Source: an uncultured Chloroflexota bacterium
Lineage (GTDB): Bacteria; Chloroflexota; Anaerolineae; Anaerolineales; Anaerolineaceae
Assembly: GCA_902786265.1 (NCBI GenBank)
Contig: CADACE010000006.1
Span: forward strand, 1 to 64,000
Reading direction: 5' to 3'
DNA length: 64,000 nt
In this document: one piece after another, positions 1 to 8,237 of the stretch
Layout: the number at the start of each line of letters is the position of its first letter
Numbering within the stretch: the first letter of the stretch is position 1
The notes under the pieces: model-generated
What the model saw: only the letters and a program-made list of their open reading frames with translations
Told to the model about the DNA's origin: nothing
Databases searched by the model: none
Program-made: the position numbers and the translations under genes

Positions 1-2369
1 AGCACCTGCCACTCGATTGCTTCCGCTCCGTTATCCAAATCACCATCCTGCTCGTAGTGTCCCAGGGTGATGATGTCTCCCACGTTCACCGCCGGTTTCG
101 GTGTATTCGTTGGTGCAGGTGTTGCCGTTGGGATCGGTGTATTCGTCACGGTCGGCGTGGATGTTGCTGTCGCGGTCGCGGTCATTGTCGCAGTCGGCGT
201 TGCCGTCGGTTCCGCCAATTTCGTCTGGGTCGCGTAGAAAGCATCCTGGGTTCCCGCTATTTCTGTCTGAGCCTGAAGGATCGCTTCCTGCGTCTGCTGC
301 CAGGCATTTTGTGTCGCGATCACATTTATCGCTTCCCGGGTTTCCGCTATTTCTGTCTGCGCGGCCTCGATCGCTTCCTGCGTCCGTTCCATTGCCATTA
401 TCGTTTGTTCTGCAAGGGCTGTCCGCTCCGCTTCCGCTGTCCGGGTTTGCATTCCGTATATGGCTGTCTGCGTGGCGGTCTGCTGTTCTGACACCACCCG
501 CGTCTGTTCCAGCACCGAAGCTGTCTGTTCCGCGTTTATGGTCTGCTGCACGATCGCCGTACCCGTCAGCATTTCATTGATGCCTGCCTGCGTGGCAGTC
601 TGCTGTTCTGACGCCGCCTGTATCTGTTCCGCGATATCGGTCTGACGGGCTATAATGGCTGCCGTTTGCCGTATTTCTTCCGCTTCCCGGGTCTGCGTCT
701 GGTGCAGCTGCGCTTCCTGTGTGGTAAACCAGGCGGTGGCGGTCTGTTCCCGCTGCCTCGCTTCCTGCGTATTTAATGCCCACCGCGTTTCCACCTGTAC
801 CGTCTGTTCCATCCGGCTTTCCTGTTCTGCCTGCGTTGCGCTCGCTTCTAACGCTTCCTGTGTCTGCGTCTGCTGATATTCCGCTGCCGCTGTGATGTTC
901 CACGCGGTTCCTGTCTGCTGTACGTTCAGCGCTTCCCGCGTTTCTCGTGCCTGTTGGGTCTCCGCAGCTGCCGCCGTGTTGTTCCATGCCGTGCCTGTCT
1001 GCTGTACGCTCAGCGCTTCCCGGGTCTCCAGTGCCTGTTGAGTCTCCGCGGCCGCCGCCAGCGCGGTATGGGTGCCCTGCCCATCGGCAGTCAATTGCGC
1101 CGCCAGTTCCAGCGCGGTCTGTGTGAAATTTCCCGATTCGGCGGTCTGTGTTCCCGCGGTGTTCAGCTGGCTTTGGTGGATACCGCGGTAGAGAAAAATT
1201 CCCGCTGCCAGCAGCACTGCCAGCAGCACCGGCAAGAGCCAATTGATCTTTTTCTTCGGTTTCGGATCTTCAGCGGGTCTCCGGTCTTCTTCCTGCTTTT
1301 CTTCCTTCCGCGATTCCGGCACCGGTTTTTCGGCGGCTGCCGCAGGGATACTGATTTCCGGCTCTTTTCCGTTCAGCTCCTCATACAGCTCCCGCATGCT
1401 CTGCGGACGGTTCTCACTCCGCACTTCCAGCCCGTGAAAGATCGCCTTTTCGACCTTTTCCGGCACATCCACACCCGTTTCCGTGAATGGCAATATCTCT
1501 GCAGCTCCCAGCATGCGGTCCGTGGAATCAGCCGGAAGAGCTCCGGTGATCACCGCATACATCGTGGCACAGAGCGCATAGATATCCGTACACGGCCCCT
1601 GCCGGCTCTTCGGGCTGTACTGCTCTACCGGCGCATAGCCATGGCTCACTACCGCTGAATAGGTGCCCGTCACCTCCGCGGAGATAAAACTGCGCGCTGC
1701 CCCGAAATCCAGCAGCAGCAGGCGTTCCGTTCCGTCTTTGGCTTTATATACTTTGATATTGTCCGGTTTGATATCCCGATGGATCAGGTGCTCTTCATGG
1801 AGTTTATTCAGCTCCAGGATCAGCGGATCAAATAGTTTCACCACACGCTGCCATGGTATCTTCCCGCCGCAGTCCGCAGTTTCTTCCGTCAGGCTTTTTC
1901 CATCCACGAAGTTCATCACGATGTAGGCGGTCCCGTTTTCACGGAAATAGTCCCTCACTTTTACGATGTTCGGACTTTCGATGGCTGCAAGCCGCTGCGC
2001 TTCCGTCTGAAATTCATTGCAGCCCTTGCGGAAGCCTTCTTTTTTTTCCTGTGAAGAAACAGCGTTCACACGGATCGAGTGCGATAAACGGACACCGACA
2101 CCTGCGGGAAAATATTCCTTGATCGCCACCTTGATCTTCAGTGCGGTATCGAACCCCAGATAGGTAATGCCGAAGCCGCCCTGTCCCAAAACTTTCCCTA
2201 CCAGGTATTTCCCTGCAAGGATGGTCCCTTCCGGCAGCGCGTTTTCCGGATTTTGGCAATGGCTGTTATCATGACCGCAGGCAGGACAGACCGTCTGACC
2301 GTGTGCCAGATGCGTCATGCAGTTATAGCAGTAGTTCAGTTCCGTGTTTTCTGAGTTGTCTATATCCAT
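1..2369 (-). CDS. Membrane Ser/Thr protein kinase with zinc ribbon and TQTA-type linker (C-terminus off window)
   Basis: Reading leftward from an ATG at 2369, about 789 codons are open to the window edge, so the protein is incomplete. Residues 14-31 form a CxxC...CxxC zinc ribbon. A Hanks-type kinase domain follows: glycine loop GQGGFG near 62-67, lysine in VAIKEYF at 84, catalytic HRDIKPDN near 197-204 and DFG at 221-223, so all key residues are present. A basic stretch and one membrane helix lie near 376-394. Then come about 300 residues rich in Gln, Thr, Ala and Glu (repeated QQT, TQEA, TQTA), a Thr/Pro linker, and the start of a domain reading GDIITLGHYEQDG...IEWQVL, which resembles DUF6273-type extracytoplasmic domains. 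By family it phosphorylates Ser/Thr in the cytoplasm while the outer part senses or binds something. The ribosome site is weak. Kinase call is firm; the outer domain is a tentative match from few residues. Confidence 0.93.
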   Translation of the reverse strand, partial: MDIDNSENTELNYCYNCMTHLAHGQTVCPACGHDNSHCQNPENALPEGTILAGKYLVGKVLGQGGFGITYLGFDTALKIKVAIKEYFPAGVGVRLSHSIRVNAVSSQEKKEGFRKGCNEFQTEAQRLAAIESPNIVKVRDYFRENGTAYIVMNFVDGKSLTEETADCGGKIPWQRVVKLFDPLILELNKLHEEHLIHRDIKPDNIKVYKAKDGTERLLLLDFGAARSFISAEVTGTYSAVVSHGYAPVEQYSPKSRQGPCTDIYALCATMYAVITGALPADSTDRMLGAAEILPFTETGVDVPEKVEKAIFHGLEVRSENRPQSMRELYEELNGKEPEISIPAAAAEKPVPESRKEEKQEEDRRPAEDPKPKKKINWLLPVLLAVLLAAGIFLYRGIHQSQLNTAGTQTAESGNFTQTALELAAQLTADGQGTHTALAAAAETQQALETREALSVQQTGTAWNNTAAAAETQQARETREALNVQQTGTAWNITAAAEYQQTQTQEALEASATQAEQESRMEQTVQVETRWALNTQEARQREQTATAWFTTQEAQLHQTQTREAEEIRQTAAIIARQTDIAEQIQAASEQQTATQAGINEMLTGTAIVQQTINAEQTASVLEQTRVVSEQQTATQTAIYGMQTRTAEAERTALAEQTIMAMERTQEAIEAAQTEIAETREAINVIATQNAWQQTQEAILQAQTEIAGTQDAFYATQTKLAEPTATPTATMTATATATSTPTVTNTPIPTATPAPTNTPKPAVNVGDIITLGHYEQDGDLDNGAEAIEWQV

Positions 2370-2542
2370 GTCCGCCTGATTTCATATTCGCAGATGCTTT
2401 TATATTATAAAGCATTTATCGGCAAAAAGGAAAGCTGTTGCGGAAACTTTCCGGCACAGCGGTGCGCATGGGGTGTCCTCTGTGTTTAACATGAAATTTT
2501 TCAAACATGAACTCCAGCCCGTCGGCCTGAATTGTGCTGCTT

Positions 2543-3440
2543 TGGCTTTTCCGGTAATCGTCAGGAACATCCCGCGGCGTCCTTCCCTCAGCACAGGAGA
2601 CAGATTCGCGTGCGCGTCGTAGCCTTTCGGCGCTATGGTAAAGCACGCGGATCAGTCACCTGTGCGCGCCTGATTCCCGCGTATAGATGACCGGTCTGCG
2701 GGCTGGACCCTGACGCCGCTCTGCCCTGACGCGCCCGGAGACCTGTCTCCTGTGCTTTACACAAGCTCAGCGGAAGCAGAACCCCGCTCATCGTTCAGGC
2801 AGACCGGTTATGGCTTTCCCAATCAGCGTCAGGAACATTCCACAGCGACGCACGAGAGGTCAGAAGCCTGTGCAGGCTTCGCTGCAGCAGGCATCTGACC
2901 CCGTCGTGCTTCAGGACGAAGCACCGGGGACAATCCTGCGTGCAGCGCAGTCTGCACACGGGATTGTCCTCTGTGCGTCTCCGATCGGTAAATGCCATAG
3001 TTCAGTGATCACGGTATCTTGTCAAGGAAAAGACACCTCAGCGGGATCCAGCGCCGTTTTCCCGGGGTACAGGCCCTTCGGTCCAGTCTCCTGACAATTC
3101 TCGCGTTCGGAAGGAGAACCCTGCTTATCGGCCAAACCGGATAAGCTTTTATATTTCCAATCAGCGTCAGGAACATTCCACAGCGACGCACGAGAGGTCA
3201 GAAGCCTGTGCAGGCTTCGCTGCAGCAGGCAACTGACCCCGTCGTGCTTTACCCAGGCTCAGCGGAAGGAGAACCTGCTTATCGTTTGGGCAGACCGGTT
3301 ACGGCTTTCCCGATGGGCGTCAGGGATATCCCGCGGCGTTCGTCCCTGAGCACATGTGACAGATTCGCGTGCGTGTCACGGTCGTTCGGCGCTATGGCAA
3401 AGCACGCGGATCAGTCACCTGTGCGCGCTTTTCACCTGAG
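2543..3440. repeat. Mosaic array of diverged long intergenic repeats
   Basis: This gene-free stretch holds at least four related blocks. 2819-2911 and 3157-3249 match over 93 bases with one mismatch (offset 338). 2543-2670 and 3302-3428 are a second, more diverged pair sharing CAGATTCGCGTGCG and AAGCACGCGGATCAGTCACC. All four blocks begin with a common lead of the form GGCTTTCC...CGTCAGG, and segments around 2750-2806, 3100-3145 and 3250-3300 share CGGAAG.AGAACC and CAGACCGGTTA. The short open frames here are not conserved between copies, so I see no gene. It could be decayed non-autonomous mobile elements or a repeat family specific to this genome. Confidence 0.8.
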
Positions 3441-3455
3441 CGCATTTCAGGTTAA

Positions 3456-3492
3456 AAGCAGAGAGGGCGCAAGTTATGCGTCCTCTCTGCTT
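3456..3492 (-). terminator. Strong intrinsic terminator after the DUF35 gene
   Basis: Arms AAGCAGAGAGG (3456-3466) and CCTCTCTGCTT (3482-3492) pair perfectly, extended by GCGCA/TGCGT with one G-T pair, around a five-base loop. On the minus strand the stem is followed by TTTT. It sits 18 bases beyond the stop codon of the 3510-3911 gene. Confidence 0.85.
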
Positions 3493-3509
3493 ATTGACCA
3501 ATTGAGATT

Positions 3510-3911
3510 TCAGTTCGACAGAAGCGGTCGGAATTTGTAACCGTACAGGATCACGCCGCGTTCGTTTTCATCATCCTTCAGGCGGCGGGTGACCATTTCC
3601 ACGGGCATTCCGATATTCACCGGTTCATCGCCGAGGTCGGTCAGCTGAGCGGTGACCACAGGTCCTTCTTCCAGCTTCACCAATGCGATCGAATAGGGAG
3701 TGCTTTCACGGAATCCTGCCGGCGCATCATTGATCGACGTATAAGAATAGACCTCTCCTCTCCCGCTGAATTGATATTGTGTTTTCGCTTCCAGACCGCA
3801 GACCGGGCAGACATCCCGGGGCGGGAAGATCTTCGCACTGCAATGCGGGCAGACTTCTCCGGTCAGGCTGTAGCGCTGTTTTTTTAATCTCCAATGACGA
3901 GGTGCTTCCAT
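3510..3911 (-). CDS. Zinc-ribbon/OB-fold (DUF35) protein
   Basis: 133 residues from the ATG at 3911, chosen because GAAAGGG lies about ten bases upstream; an earlier in-frame ATG at 4049 adds an unconserved stretch. The N-terminus has the rubredoxin-like ribbon CPHC...CPVCG, with PPRDVCP typical of DUF35, followed by an OB-fold-like part containing GRGEVYSYTSIN and GVILYGYKFRP. DUF35 proteins usually work with a thiolase or HMG-CoA-synthase-like enzyme as acyl-CoA binding partners. No thiolase gene is beside it here, which is unusual, so its partner must be encoded elsewhere or lost. Family call is confident; function in this organism is not known. Confidence 0.85.
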   Translation of the reverse strand: MEAPRHWRLKKQRYSLTGEVCPHCSAKIFPPRDVCPVCGLEAKTQYQFSGRGEVYSYTSINDAPAGFRESTPYSIALVKLEEGPVVTAQLTDLGDEPVNIGMPVEMVTRRLKDDENERGVILYGYKFRPLLSN

Positions 3912-3992
3912 TTTGTTTTTACCCTTTCTCAGCAGCTGTTCAGTACGCGGGATTCGATCACGGAAAATCATTCCGGCCCGTTTTTGTACCGA

Positions 3993-4020
3993 ATCATACC
4001 TATCTTTTTCCAAACAACAA
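3993..4020 (-). promoter_or_regulatory. Possible promoter of the DUF35 gene
   Basis: On the minus strand TTGTTG (4015-4020) is followed after 16 bases by TATGAT (3993-3998), about 80 bases before the chosen start codon. It is a sequence match to sigma-70-type elements only. Confidence 0.35.
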
Positions 4021-4104
4021 TGACCTATTATAGGGAAAAAAGCTATCAAAAACTATCAGACAGGATTTAAATTACTCTCAGGATTGGGAAATAAGGAGGT
4101 AATA

Positions 4105-4258
4105 GTGGCCGGTGGCCGGTGGCTGGTGGCTGGTAAAGCAGCATTCTGTGATCAACTTCAGTTCAGGATATCAGTGGTTTAAATCCAGAACAAAACAACC
4201 ACGAACCACCGATCGCTAATCACCAACCACTGATCACCGACCACTGACCACTAATCAA
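4105..4258. repeat. Low-complexity GGTGGC repeats facing ACCACTGA repeats
   Basis: 4105-4134 is a run of GGTGGC and GGTGGCT units. 4197-4258 is a run of units such as ACCACC, ACCACTGA and ATCACC. The two runs are roughly complementary, so a transcript could fold back across about 60 intervening bases. The second run overlaps the last codons of the MATE gene. Confidence 0.6.
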
Positions 4259-5609
4259 CCAGATTCACCACCCATTTTCCGCGTTTATAACGGAAGAAAA
4301 AGATCACGAGCTTGATGAGCTCTTCCGATACGATCCCGAAATACGCCCAATAGACCGGCAGCCCGAAATGAAAAGCCAGCAGCCTTGTGAGCGGGACGCC
4401 GATGAGCCACATCACAAGCGCTTCCGTGATCAGGCAGAACATCGCCTCCCCGCCCGGCCGCAGTACCCCGATAATAACCGTATAATTGGAAGTCCGCATC
4501 CAGAGGATCGCAGCCACGATCGCCAGAAGCTTCATCGCATAATCCCGCGCGGCATCGGAAAGGTTATACAGGCCGATGATCGGTTCACGCAGCAGAAACA
4601 GCGCGAATCCGGTCAGGATCGCCGTGCACCAGGACAGAAAAAGCGTATTCCGGGCATAGCGTTTGGCGGTCTCCAGCTCATCAGCCCCGAGCAGGTTCCC
4701 GACCAGCACCGCACAGGCATCCCCTACACCGATAAAAAGGGCCTGCGCGATGTTATCCACGGGATTCACCGCACTGTAAGCAGCGATGGACGCCGTCGAG
4801 ATCCCGGCGTATGCCCTCGCGTAGGCATTCGTCCCCAGTCCCCATATTGTTTCATTGATGATCACCGGAGCTCCGTTTTTCAGTACCATCAGCACCAGCG
4901 GACCATTGAAACGGAACATCTCTTTCGGAACAGCGGCAGTCGGGAGCTTGTGCAGATAAGTGATCAGAATATACAAAAAGGCTTCCAAAGCCCGCGCGAT
5001 CACCGTAGCGATCGCCGCACCGACCAGCCCAAGCGCCGGGAAGCCCAGTTTTCCGAAAATCAGCAGGTAATTCAGCAGCGCGTTTACACAGAGCGTAAGC
5101 CCTGAAATCAGCATCGGCGTCCGTGTATTCCCGGTACAGCGCAGAGCTCCCGAATAGATCTGCCCGGTCGGGAACAGCAGATAAACAGCCGAAATGATCC
5201 GCAGATAAATGATCCCGCTTTCGATCACGGCCTCATCTTTGGAATAAATGCGCAGGATCTCCCGGGGGAACAGCTGGGAAGCCGCGAGGAAACAAACCCC
5301 AACGGCAAAAGTAAACATGAACTGGATCCCCATCACACGATGGATATTCTTCACATCTTTCCTGCCCCAAAACTGGGCATTGAGGACATTCCCACCGGAA
5401 ATGGTGCCGAAAATGACCATGCTGAAAATCAGGTAAAACTGGTTGACCAGATTCACCGCGGAAAGCGTGACATCGCCAAAGGAGCCGATCATCATCGTAT
5501 CCAGCAGGTTCACGGAATAGGTGATGACCTGCTGGATGATGAGCGGCAGCGCGATCATCATCAGCGAACGCAGATATTTCCTGTCCTGAAGAATTTCGCC
5601 TATCAGCAT
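4251..5609 (-). CDS. MATE-family multidrug/Na+ antiporter
   Basis: 452 residues, the usual size for the MATE family, with about twelve predicted membrane helices. The start MLIGEILQDRKYLRSL leads into ALPLIIQQVITYSVNLLDTM, a typical first MATE helix, and NAQFWGRKD after the second helix is the conserved loop. The second half repeats the fold (NETIWGLGTNAYARAYAGIS). AAGGA lies seven bases before the start codon. MATE proteins export cationic drugs or metabolites in exchange for Na+ or H+; the substrate cannot be read from sequence. It is transcribed alone, with a long untranslated region upstream. Confidence 0.93.
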   Translation of the reverse strand: MLIGEILQDRKYLRSLMMIALPLIIQQVITYSVNLLDTMMIGSFGDVTLSAVNLVNQFYLIFSMVIFGTISGGNVLNAQFWGRKDVKNIHRVMGIQFMFTFAVGVCFLAASQLFPREILRIYSKDEAVIESGIIYLRIISAVYLLFPTGQIYSGALRCTGNTRTPMLISGLTLCVNALLNYLLIFGKLGFPALGLVGAAIATVIARALEAFLYILITYLHKLPTAAVPKEMFRFNGPLVLMVLKNGAPVIINETIWGLGTNAYARAYAGISTASIAAYSAVNPVDNIAQALFIGVGDACAVLVGNLLGADELETAKRYARNTLFLSWCTAILTGFALFLLREPIIGLYNLSDAARDYAMKLLAIVAAILWMRTSNYTVIIGVLRPGGEAMFCLITEALVMWLIGVPLTRLLAFHFGLPVYWAYFGIVSEELIKLVIFFFRYKRGKWVVNLVD

Positions 5610-6287
5610 AACGGGTCCTTTTTTAACTTAAACCTGACAGTTATTATTACGACTTGTTCATCGAAAGAAAAAGGAATCTTGCCAAAATTAATAAATGCCC
5701 TCCGGCGTTTATGCTGCTGCGCAGCAGGCGCGGAGCGAGCGTCTGCTGCCAGCCGAAGAATCTTCCCGCGCCTTTCGTTTTTAGTCGGGGGCGCGGGCTG
5801 ACCTTCGGTCACCCGCTGCCCCCGACACCTCTGTTTTCATAGTCATTCATCCGCATGATGTTATTTTACACGCGACTTAAAAACTTATTCACATTTGTAA
5901 AGTAACCGGGGCGAAGCTCCTGCTTCGATTATAAATTGGGCGAAGCCCGTTCCTTACGAAGCAGATTTTCCGCCGGCGCGCAAGGTATCGCTGATTCCGC
6001 ATCCTTGTGAAGCACTCTTTCCGGCCGGCATTTTTCTGAATTGTCAAGGTTTGTTATTTCTCCGGCATATTTGCCGTGGTTTAAACTGTCAAGTTCAAGT
6101 TTTTTACCAAGTTTTGATATTATACTGATTTTCAGGATCCTGTTTCGAAAATCGTTATATCTGAACATGAATTGCTGTTCAGAGGATATCTTAACGATGA
6201 GCGGTACTGCGGGTAAGTTGTCCGCGTTGGGCTCATGCCAAATCTTCAGCTATTCCGAAGCCATAAAAATCTGCTGTTTTCCCGGGA
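5610..6287. other. Long intergenic region upstream of the MATE gene
   Basis: About 680 bases without a convincing gene. Short frames at 5603-5812, 5929-6168 and 6041-6391 have no recognisable composition or ribosome site. It contains the large hairpin at 5784-5826, a CTGCTGCGCAGCAG palindrome near 5710, and two TTGACA-like boxes on the minus strand near 6050 and 6090 that could belong to a distal promoter. The 5900-6000 portion has coding-like GC content but no supported frame. Confidence 0.5.
5784..5826. repeat. Very stable compound hairpin
   Basis: GTCGGGGGC (5784-5792) pairs with GCCCCCGAC (5818-5826), GCGGG with CCCGC inside it, and TGACC with GGTCA inside that, leaving a TTC loop and two single-base bulges. 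No T-run follows on either strand, so it is not an ordinary terminator; it may be a REP-like element or a 5' RNA structure for the MATE transcript. Confidence 0.7.
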
Positions 6288-6908
6288 TCAATCATGACAG
6301 CAAAGTGTCCACGTTTCACGCGGAGTCCCATAGCGGGTCATCTGCGTCCTTTCCGCCTCACAAAATGACCAGTTTCCAAAGAAACGTCTGATATCCTCCC
6401 GTGAAAAATAGCGCATGTTCACGTCATCTTTCAAAGAATAGAAGTGCGGCTCAATTTCCGTGATGATTTTTCCCGGATCAAGGTCTTCGATCGCGTTGAC
6501 CCGGAATAACGCGATCCCATCCTTTTTCAGAATTCTCCTGATCTCATACAATATGGAAAAAGTATTTTCTTCGGTAAAAAAATGCAGCCCCATGTCACAG
6601 ATCAGGATGCTGAAGACATCCGCCGGAAAAGGGAATGAGTCCGTCATATCAAAACAGAGCAGGGGAATGTCCGGAAGGTAAGCATGGAACAGGTTCAGCC
6701 CTGTAATGGAATAATCGCATGCTGCTGAGGGGATCCCGCGCTTTTTTAACCAGAGCGAATCCGATCCGGTCCCGCATGCCAGATCCAAAGCGGGTCCTTT
6801 TTCACCTGAGAACCGGCTGACGAAGCGGTCCCAGCAGGTTTCTTCCTTCAGTTTTCCGCTGTCATAACGGGCATGGCACTCATCCCAGAAGCTGACCGTA
6901 TTATCCAT
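6288..6908 (-). CDS. SAM-dependent methyltransferase (class I)
   Basis: 206 residues. LDLACGTGSDSLWL (motif I) near residues 41-54, an acidic motif II around CDYSITGLN, and LICDMGLHFF plus LKKDGIALFRVN further on give the Rossmann methyltransferase pattern. It looks like the small methyltransferase_11/25 type that acts on small molecules or tellurite-like substrates; the substrate is unknown. It stands alone between two intergenic gaps, with no operon partner to hint at a pathway. Confidence 0.85.
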   Translation of the reverse strand: MDNTVSFWDECHARYDSGKLKEETCWDRFVSRFSGEKGPALDLACGTGSDSLWLKKRGIPSAACDYSITGLNLFHAYLPDIPLLCFDMTDSFPFPADVFSILICDMGLHFFTEENTFSILYEIRRILKKDGIALFRVNAIEDLDPGKIITEIEPHFYSLKDDVNMRYFSREDIRRFFGNWSFCEAERTQMTRYGTPRETWTLCCHD

Positions 6909-7035
6909 ATTCTCCCAATACCGCTTTTCTCCATACCGGAAACAGAAAGTTCCCTTTCTCCGGTTTTCTCAGCCCAGCCCCGAAATAAAACCGGTCACAA
7001 AACCGGCTGCCGAACATGTGCAGCGCCGAAACAGT

Positions 7036-8001
7036 TCAGTCATTTACCTTAAGAAAAACAAGGCCGCCATCATTCTCACTCAGAGGCTGGAAAACCAAAA
7101 ATTTTTTATCTTCAACAAATGGAGTACCTTTGATCATCTCCCACTCCTCTCCCCAGCTTGATACGATATAATGGCCGTCTTCCGTGACTCCCGTTATCCT
7201 CATCCAATGACCGCTGCCTTCTGTTGTGGTATTGTTTTTACATGGGTTTGAACCATATGGAGACAGGAGAAAATTAAATACTCCGATACAGGCATAGTCA
7301 AAATCTTTTCTGTCCATATATTCTTTGTATTTTTTATAAGAAACATTCCTTTTGAAAGCAGCCGTTTCTGAATTTTCTCCGAGAACGTCAGACAAATACC
7401 GGGACATGTCATCAAATTTTATATCCGTACCATACATGTTATAGCCTAACATGGTCATCACATAATACATGTCATGAGAATCGTAATGGATATCTTTTAG
7501 TTTATCTTTGTTAGTTCTTGCGAAAATATCCGTGAAGAGCGTCTCAGTATTATAAATTATCTCTCCATCCTGTTCATAATAAAGCGGATAGCCATACTTT
7601 TCCTTAAAGAGGTCAGGCTTATCCTGATATAAATCAATAATGATTTCCGCAAGAATTGAATGACCGCATCCCGAGGCAGAAGCCGCAGCGAGTATAAATT
7701 CTTTGTCTTGATCTTCAGTTATTCCATATGACTCAAGCAGGGACGAAATATCAGAAAAAATCATCAGGTCAATTTCGTTTAATGTCTTCGGATTATTTAG
7801 AAAGATGCGATACAGATAAAAAGCATCACTCTGGTTGACCCTGCAGATATCGCGGACCGGTTCGGGACAGTTGGGTGATTCGGAGGTCTGCTGCACAGAA
7901 TAATCAGGGATAACAGCCCAGATCTTATAAATCCCATAGAAACAGAACAGGATGAGCAGAGAAAATATAAGATTGTTAATATGCTGTTTTCTGTATTCCA
8001 T
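7036..8001 (-). CDS. Membrane-anchored papain-fold (C39-like) protein, putative
   Basis: 321 residues. One membrane helix (NNLIFSLLILFCFYGIYKIW, about 9-28) anchors the protein with the rest outside. SGCGHSILAEI in the first half provides a cysteine followed by a helix, as in C39/papain folds, and GHWMRITGV...YIVSSWGEEW in the second half gives the matching histidine strand and a polar residue after it. No transporter gene is adjacent, so it is not an obvious bacteriocin-processing peptidase. The gene is AT-richer by eye than its neighbours, suggesting transfer. Catalytic assignment is an inference from the Cys...His pattern; a non-catalytic papain-like fold is possible. Confidence 0.55.
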   Translation of the reverse strand: MEYRKQHINNLIFSLLILFCFYGIYKIWAVIPDYSVQQTSESPNCPEPVRDICRVNQSDAFYLYRIFLNNPKTLNEIDLMIFSDISSLLESYGITEDQDKEFILAAASASGCGHSILAEIIIDLYQDKPDLFKEKYGYPLYYEQDGEIIYNTETLFTDIFARTNKDKLKDIHYDSHDMYYVMTMLGYNMYGTDIKFDDMSRYLSDVLGENSETAAFKRNVSYKKYKEYMDRKDFDYACIGVFNFLLSPYGSNPCKNNTTTEGSGHWMRITGVTEDGHYIVSSWGEEWEMIKGTPFVEDKKFLVFQPLSENDGGLVFLKVND

Positions 8002-8237
8002 ATATTTCCCGGTGATAAGTTTGATAAAAACAAAGAAAGCCGATAATTAATTGTGTTTCAGGGATGATTATATCATCTGACGCAGGGATTTTCAATGGTA
8101 CCCGGATCCACAAAGCACCCCGGCAGTTTTTTCCTGACCGTGCTTTCCATTTCCATGCCGGGCCGGCTGACAAACACATCCGTCTCCTCAGGATCCGGGG
8201 TTTACAGGATCAGGATGAACTCATCCCAGTCGGATAA

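Noticed and set aside
574..1242. Long frames of 144-234 codons at 57-1658 on both strands
   Set aside because: They are shadows created by the repetitive Gln/Thr-rich coding of the kinase linker; the real frame runs minus strand 2369 to 1 with full kinase motifs.
2543..3440. Repeat array as a CRISPR locus
   Set aside because: Units are long, diverged and irregularly spaced, with no short identical repeats or unique spacers and no cas genes.
2795..3540. Short frames within the repeat array
   Set aside because: They are not conserved in frame between the near-identical repeat copies and have no ribosome sites or domains.
5603..5812. 69-codon frame before the MATE gene
   Set aside because: It overlaps the MATE start, contains the large hairpin and has no recognisable features.
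6041..6391. 116-codon plus-strand frame
   Set aside because: It overlaps the methyltransferase gene on the other strand and lacks a ribosome site.
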